From the NCBI GenBank assembly GCA_937892405.1, contig CALAFS010000278.1, positions 1 to 7,757 on the forward strand: a stretch of DNA of 7,757 nucleotides, given 5' to 3'. The notes beneath the pieces were generated by a model, which made no database searches, was not told the origin of the DNA, and saw only the letters and a program-made list of their open reading frames with translations. Below, piece by piece: positions 6,737-7,757 of the stretch. Position numbers and translations under genes: made by a program. Origin of the DNA: an uncultured Clostridia bacterium (lineage in GTDB: Bacteria; Bacillota; Clostridia; Oscillospirales; CAG-272). Position 1 is the first letter of the stretch; each line of letters starts with the position of its first letter.

Positions 6737-7519
6737 TTATTGCCCATCGCCCCCGATGCCGCCCTCCGCGGTGTCGGGGGTATTTTCTTCGCCCGCCGCT
6801 CCGTTCTCGTTTGTCTCGGGGATCGTGACCGTCCCGCCTTCGTTTCCCTCGGGCACCGTCCGCGCGTCTTCCTGCGGCACCGTACCCCCGTTTCCTTCCG
6901 GAATCGTAGCCGTTCCGCCCTCCGGCGTCTCCTCGGACGGGAGGGTCATCGGCGGCTTTTGTGTACTGCCGGCGTCCGAGAGGAGCGCCGTGCCGTTGTA
7001 CACGCCGTCAAAGCAGTCGTCCGAGGACGGCGCCTGAAATCTCACACCGAGAATTTTGATATACCTCGCATAATCGTACTCGTAAGTCGAAAGGGGACGC
7101 TCGAAGGCATCGTTGGTCTGTGCCGCGATCAGCGGATCCTCTTCTTCAAACCCGACGACCATCACCGTGTGATAGTACCCCTCCGACTCTCTGCCGAGCT
7201 GAATGACATCGCCGACCTCGAGACGGTCGAGCCCGACCTCTTCGCCGAAGGGACCCTCCCCCGTGTTTCCCGTGATAAAGTTATAAAAATAGTCCACCCC
7301 CGCCCAGGAGGCGGAGCGCTCGTTGAGCGAAATGTAATACCAGCCGTAAATCGGCTTGTAATTCATGCGGCAGGAACCGGCATAGACCGCCTGGGAGACG
7401 AAGTTCGTGCAGTTGCCGCCGATCCCGCGGAAATCCGCGAACAGGGGATTCTGTGAGAACGCCCATTTCCTCGCGTAAGCCACCGCGCGCTCTCTGTCAT
7501 AAGGCTTCGTAACAAGCAT
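6737..7519 (-). CDS. Putative cysteine amidase (Amidase_6-like) with acidic Thr/Pro/Gly-rich tail
   Basis: With the chosen ATG the protein has 260 residues. Positions 5-160 match the putative amidase domain of clostridial and bacillar proteins. YDRERAVAYARKWA (7-20) opens the domain; DFRGIGGNCTNFVSQAVYAG (29-48) carries the likely nucleophile Cys37; NYKPIYGWYY (53-62) follows; then VGDVIQLG (102-109), YYHTVMVVG with likely catalytic His117, and NDAFERPLSTY (136-146). The fold belongs to the NlpC/P60-CHAP-like cysteine hydrolases, which usually cut amide bonds in peptidoglycan. The tail from about 165 is low-complexity and acidic, with repeated units such as TIPEGN, TVPEGN and TIPETN, ending in GGIGGDGQ. 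No signal peptide or membrane helix is visible, so export is unexplained. A longer version from TTG at 7570 is possible but lacks a ribosome binding site. The gene converges with the phosphatase gene, with stop codons 3 bases apart. Its substrate is not known. Confidence 0.85.
   Translation of the reverse strand: MLVTKPYDRERAVAYARKWAFSQNPLFADFRGIGGNCTNFVSQAVYAGSCRMNYKPIYGWYYISLNERSASWAGVDYFYNFITGNTGEGPFGEEVGLDRLEVGDVIQLGRESEGYYHTVMVVGFEEEDPLIAAQTNDAFERPLSTYEYDYARYIKILGVRFQAPSSDDCFDGVYNGTALLSDAGSTQKPPMTLPSEETPEGGTATIPEGNGGTVPQEDARTVPEGNEGGTVTIPETNENGAAGEENTPDTAEGGIGGDGQ
6750..6790 (+). terminator. Rho-independent terminator of the operon, inside the convergent amidase gene
   Basis: A 13-pair stem joins 6750-6762 to 6768-6780 (CCCCCGA with TCGGGGG, two G-T wobbles, then CCGC with GCGG) around a 5-base loop, CCTCC. 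It is followed by the T-rich run TATTTTCTTC (6781-6790). The stem begins 17 bases after the phosphatase stop. The U-tract is imperfect, but the stem is very stable. On the - strand no U-tract follows, so it should act on the + transcript only. The same bases encode the last residues of the amidase. Confidence 0.75.
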
Positions 7520-7529
7520 AATACCCTCC
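7517..7529 (-). promoter_or_regulatory. Ribosome binding site and start codon that set the amidase start
   Basis: On the - strand GGAGGG (7524-7529) lies 4 bases before ATG (7517-7519); counting only GGAGG, the gap is 5 bases. The open frame extends 17 codons further to a TTG at 7570, but no Shine-Dalgarno sequence precedes that codon. The conserved domain begins just after the chosen ATG. I could not find a convincing promoter for this gene between 7530 and 7757. Confidence 0.8.
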
Positions 7530-7609
7530 ATCGGTAAAAAGGCTTTGAAATCAAAAAACTTTTTCGTCAATGAACAGTCTATGCCAAAGCTCCCCGCCGC
7601 GTGACCGTC

Positions 7610-7680
7610 CGCCCCTCCCGCATTCTCAAATAATTCTGCATTCTTAATTCATAATTCATAATTCATAATTCGCCCCTCCC
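7610..7680. repeat. AT-rich heptamer repeat between two 10-bp GC-rich direct repeats
   Basis: The heptamer TAATTCA occurs three times in perfect tandem (7645-7651, 7652-7658, 7659-7665), followed by a fourth unit with one change (TAATTCG, 7666-7672). The AT-rich block is bracketed by CGCCCCTCCC at 7610-7619 and 7671-7680. GCATTC also occurs twice inside it (7620-7625 and 7638-7643). No open frame or clear stem-loop explains it. It resembles the short dispersed intergenic repeats found in many genomes; whether it is dispersed here cannot be told from one copy. Confidence 0.7.
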
Positions 7681-7685
7681 CCCTC

Positions 7686-7714
7686 TTGCTTTTTTCTTCG
7701 GTTTATTATATAAT
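7686..7714 (+). promoter_or_regulatory. Sigma-A promoter of the gene entering at the window's right edge
   Basis: TTGCTT (7686-7691) and a perfect TATAAT (7709-7714) are separated by 17 bases. A nearly pure pyrimidine run (about 7672-7699) covers the -35 region. Transcription should begin near 7721, giving a leader of about 34 bases before the ATG at 7755. Confidence 0.75.
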
Positions 7715-7754
7715 GATATGAAGAATTTACCCGAAACGAACGGAGGAAAGATCC

Positions 7755-7757
7755 ATG
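7755..7757 (+). CDS. Start codon of an unseen downstream gene
   Basis: Only the ATG is inside the window. It is credible because GGAGG (7742-7746) lies 8 bases upstream and a good promoter precedes it. It is divergent from the amidase gene. Nothing can be said about the product. Confidence 0.7.

Noticed and set aside
6147..7456. Long + strand open frames overlapping the HAD gene and the amidase gene
   Set aside because: They are Ser/Arg/Pro-rich translations typical of off-frame reading in high-GC DNA. The HAD and amidase frames in the same DNA have full sets of conserved motifs.
7536..7564. AAAAAG/CTTTTT inverted repeat and the TTTGAAATCAAA palindrome upstream of the amidase gene
   Set aside because: The arms are short and AT-rich, easily expected by chance. 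No promoter for the amidase could be placed nearby to give them a regulatory meaning.

Overview
The window looks like a chromosomal segment from an anaerobic Bacillota/Clostridia bacterium, probably a gut-type uncultured lineage. This rests on the BspA-type leucine-rich-repeat surface protein, clostridial-style sigma-A promoters and AGGAGG ribosome binding sites, a WYL regulator and a clostridial-type putative amidase domain protein. No taxonomic marker gene is present, so this is an inference from family distribution. There are no RNA genes, CRISPR arrays, insertion sequences or phage genes that I can see.

Layout. (1) Positions 1-3863, + strand: the 3' part of a very large BspA-type repeat protein whose start lies outside the window. 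It ends at a bidirectional terminator (3884-3925) shared with the convergent gene downstream. (2) 3965-4900, - strand: an EamA/DMT-family ten-helix transporter with a GTG start. (3) 4901-5048: a compact divergent control region. It has two near-consensus sigma-A promoters placed back to back and a tandem 11-bp repeat that overlaps the transporter promoter. (4) 5049-6733, + strand: a two-gene operon, a WYL-domain transcriptional regulator overlapping by 4 bases (ATGA) a HAD-family phosphatase. Its terminator hairpin lies inside the 3' end of the convergent gene. (5) 6737-7519, - strand: a putative cysteine amidase (Amidase_6-like) with a Thr/Pro/Glu/Gly-rich tail. (6) 7520-7757: an intergenic region with an AT-rich heptamer repeat between two GC-rich direct repeats, then a promoter and ribosome binding site for a gene whose ATG is the last codon of the window.

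How the genes may work together. The regulator, phosphatase and divergent transporter form a plausible ligand-responsive unit: the WYL protein could bind the tandem repeat, control the transporter and autoregulate its own operon. The substrate is unknown. The BspA-like protein and the amidase do not obviously belong to that unit.

Base composition differs sharply. The middle of the BspA-like gene is about one-third G+C in the lines I counted, while the regulator/phosphatase operon is about two-thirds in the line I counted. I see no clearly new molecular system. The items most worth checking are the tandem operator-like repeat, the regular insert modules of the BspA protein, and the terminator inside a coding sequence.
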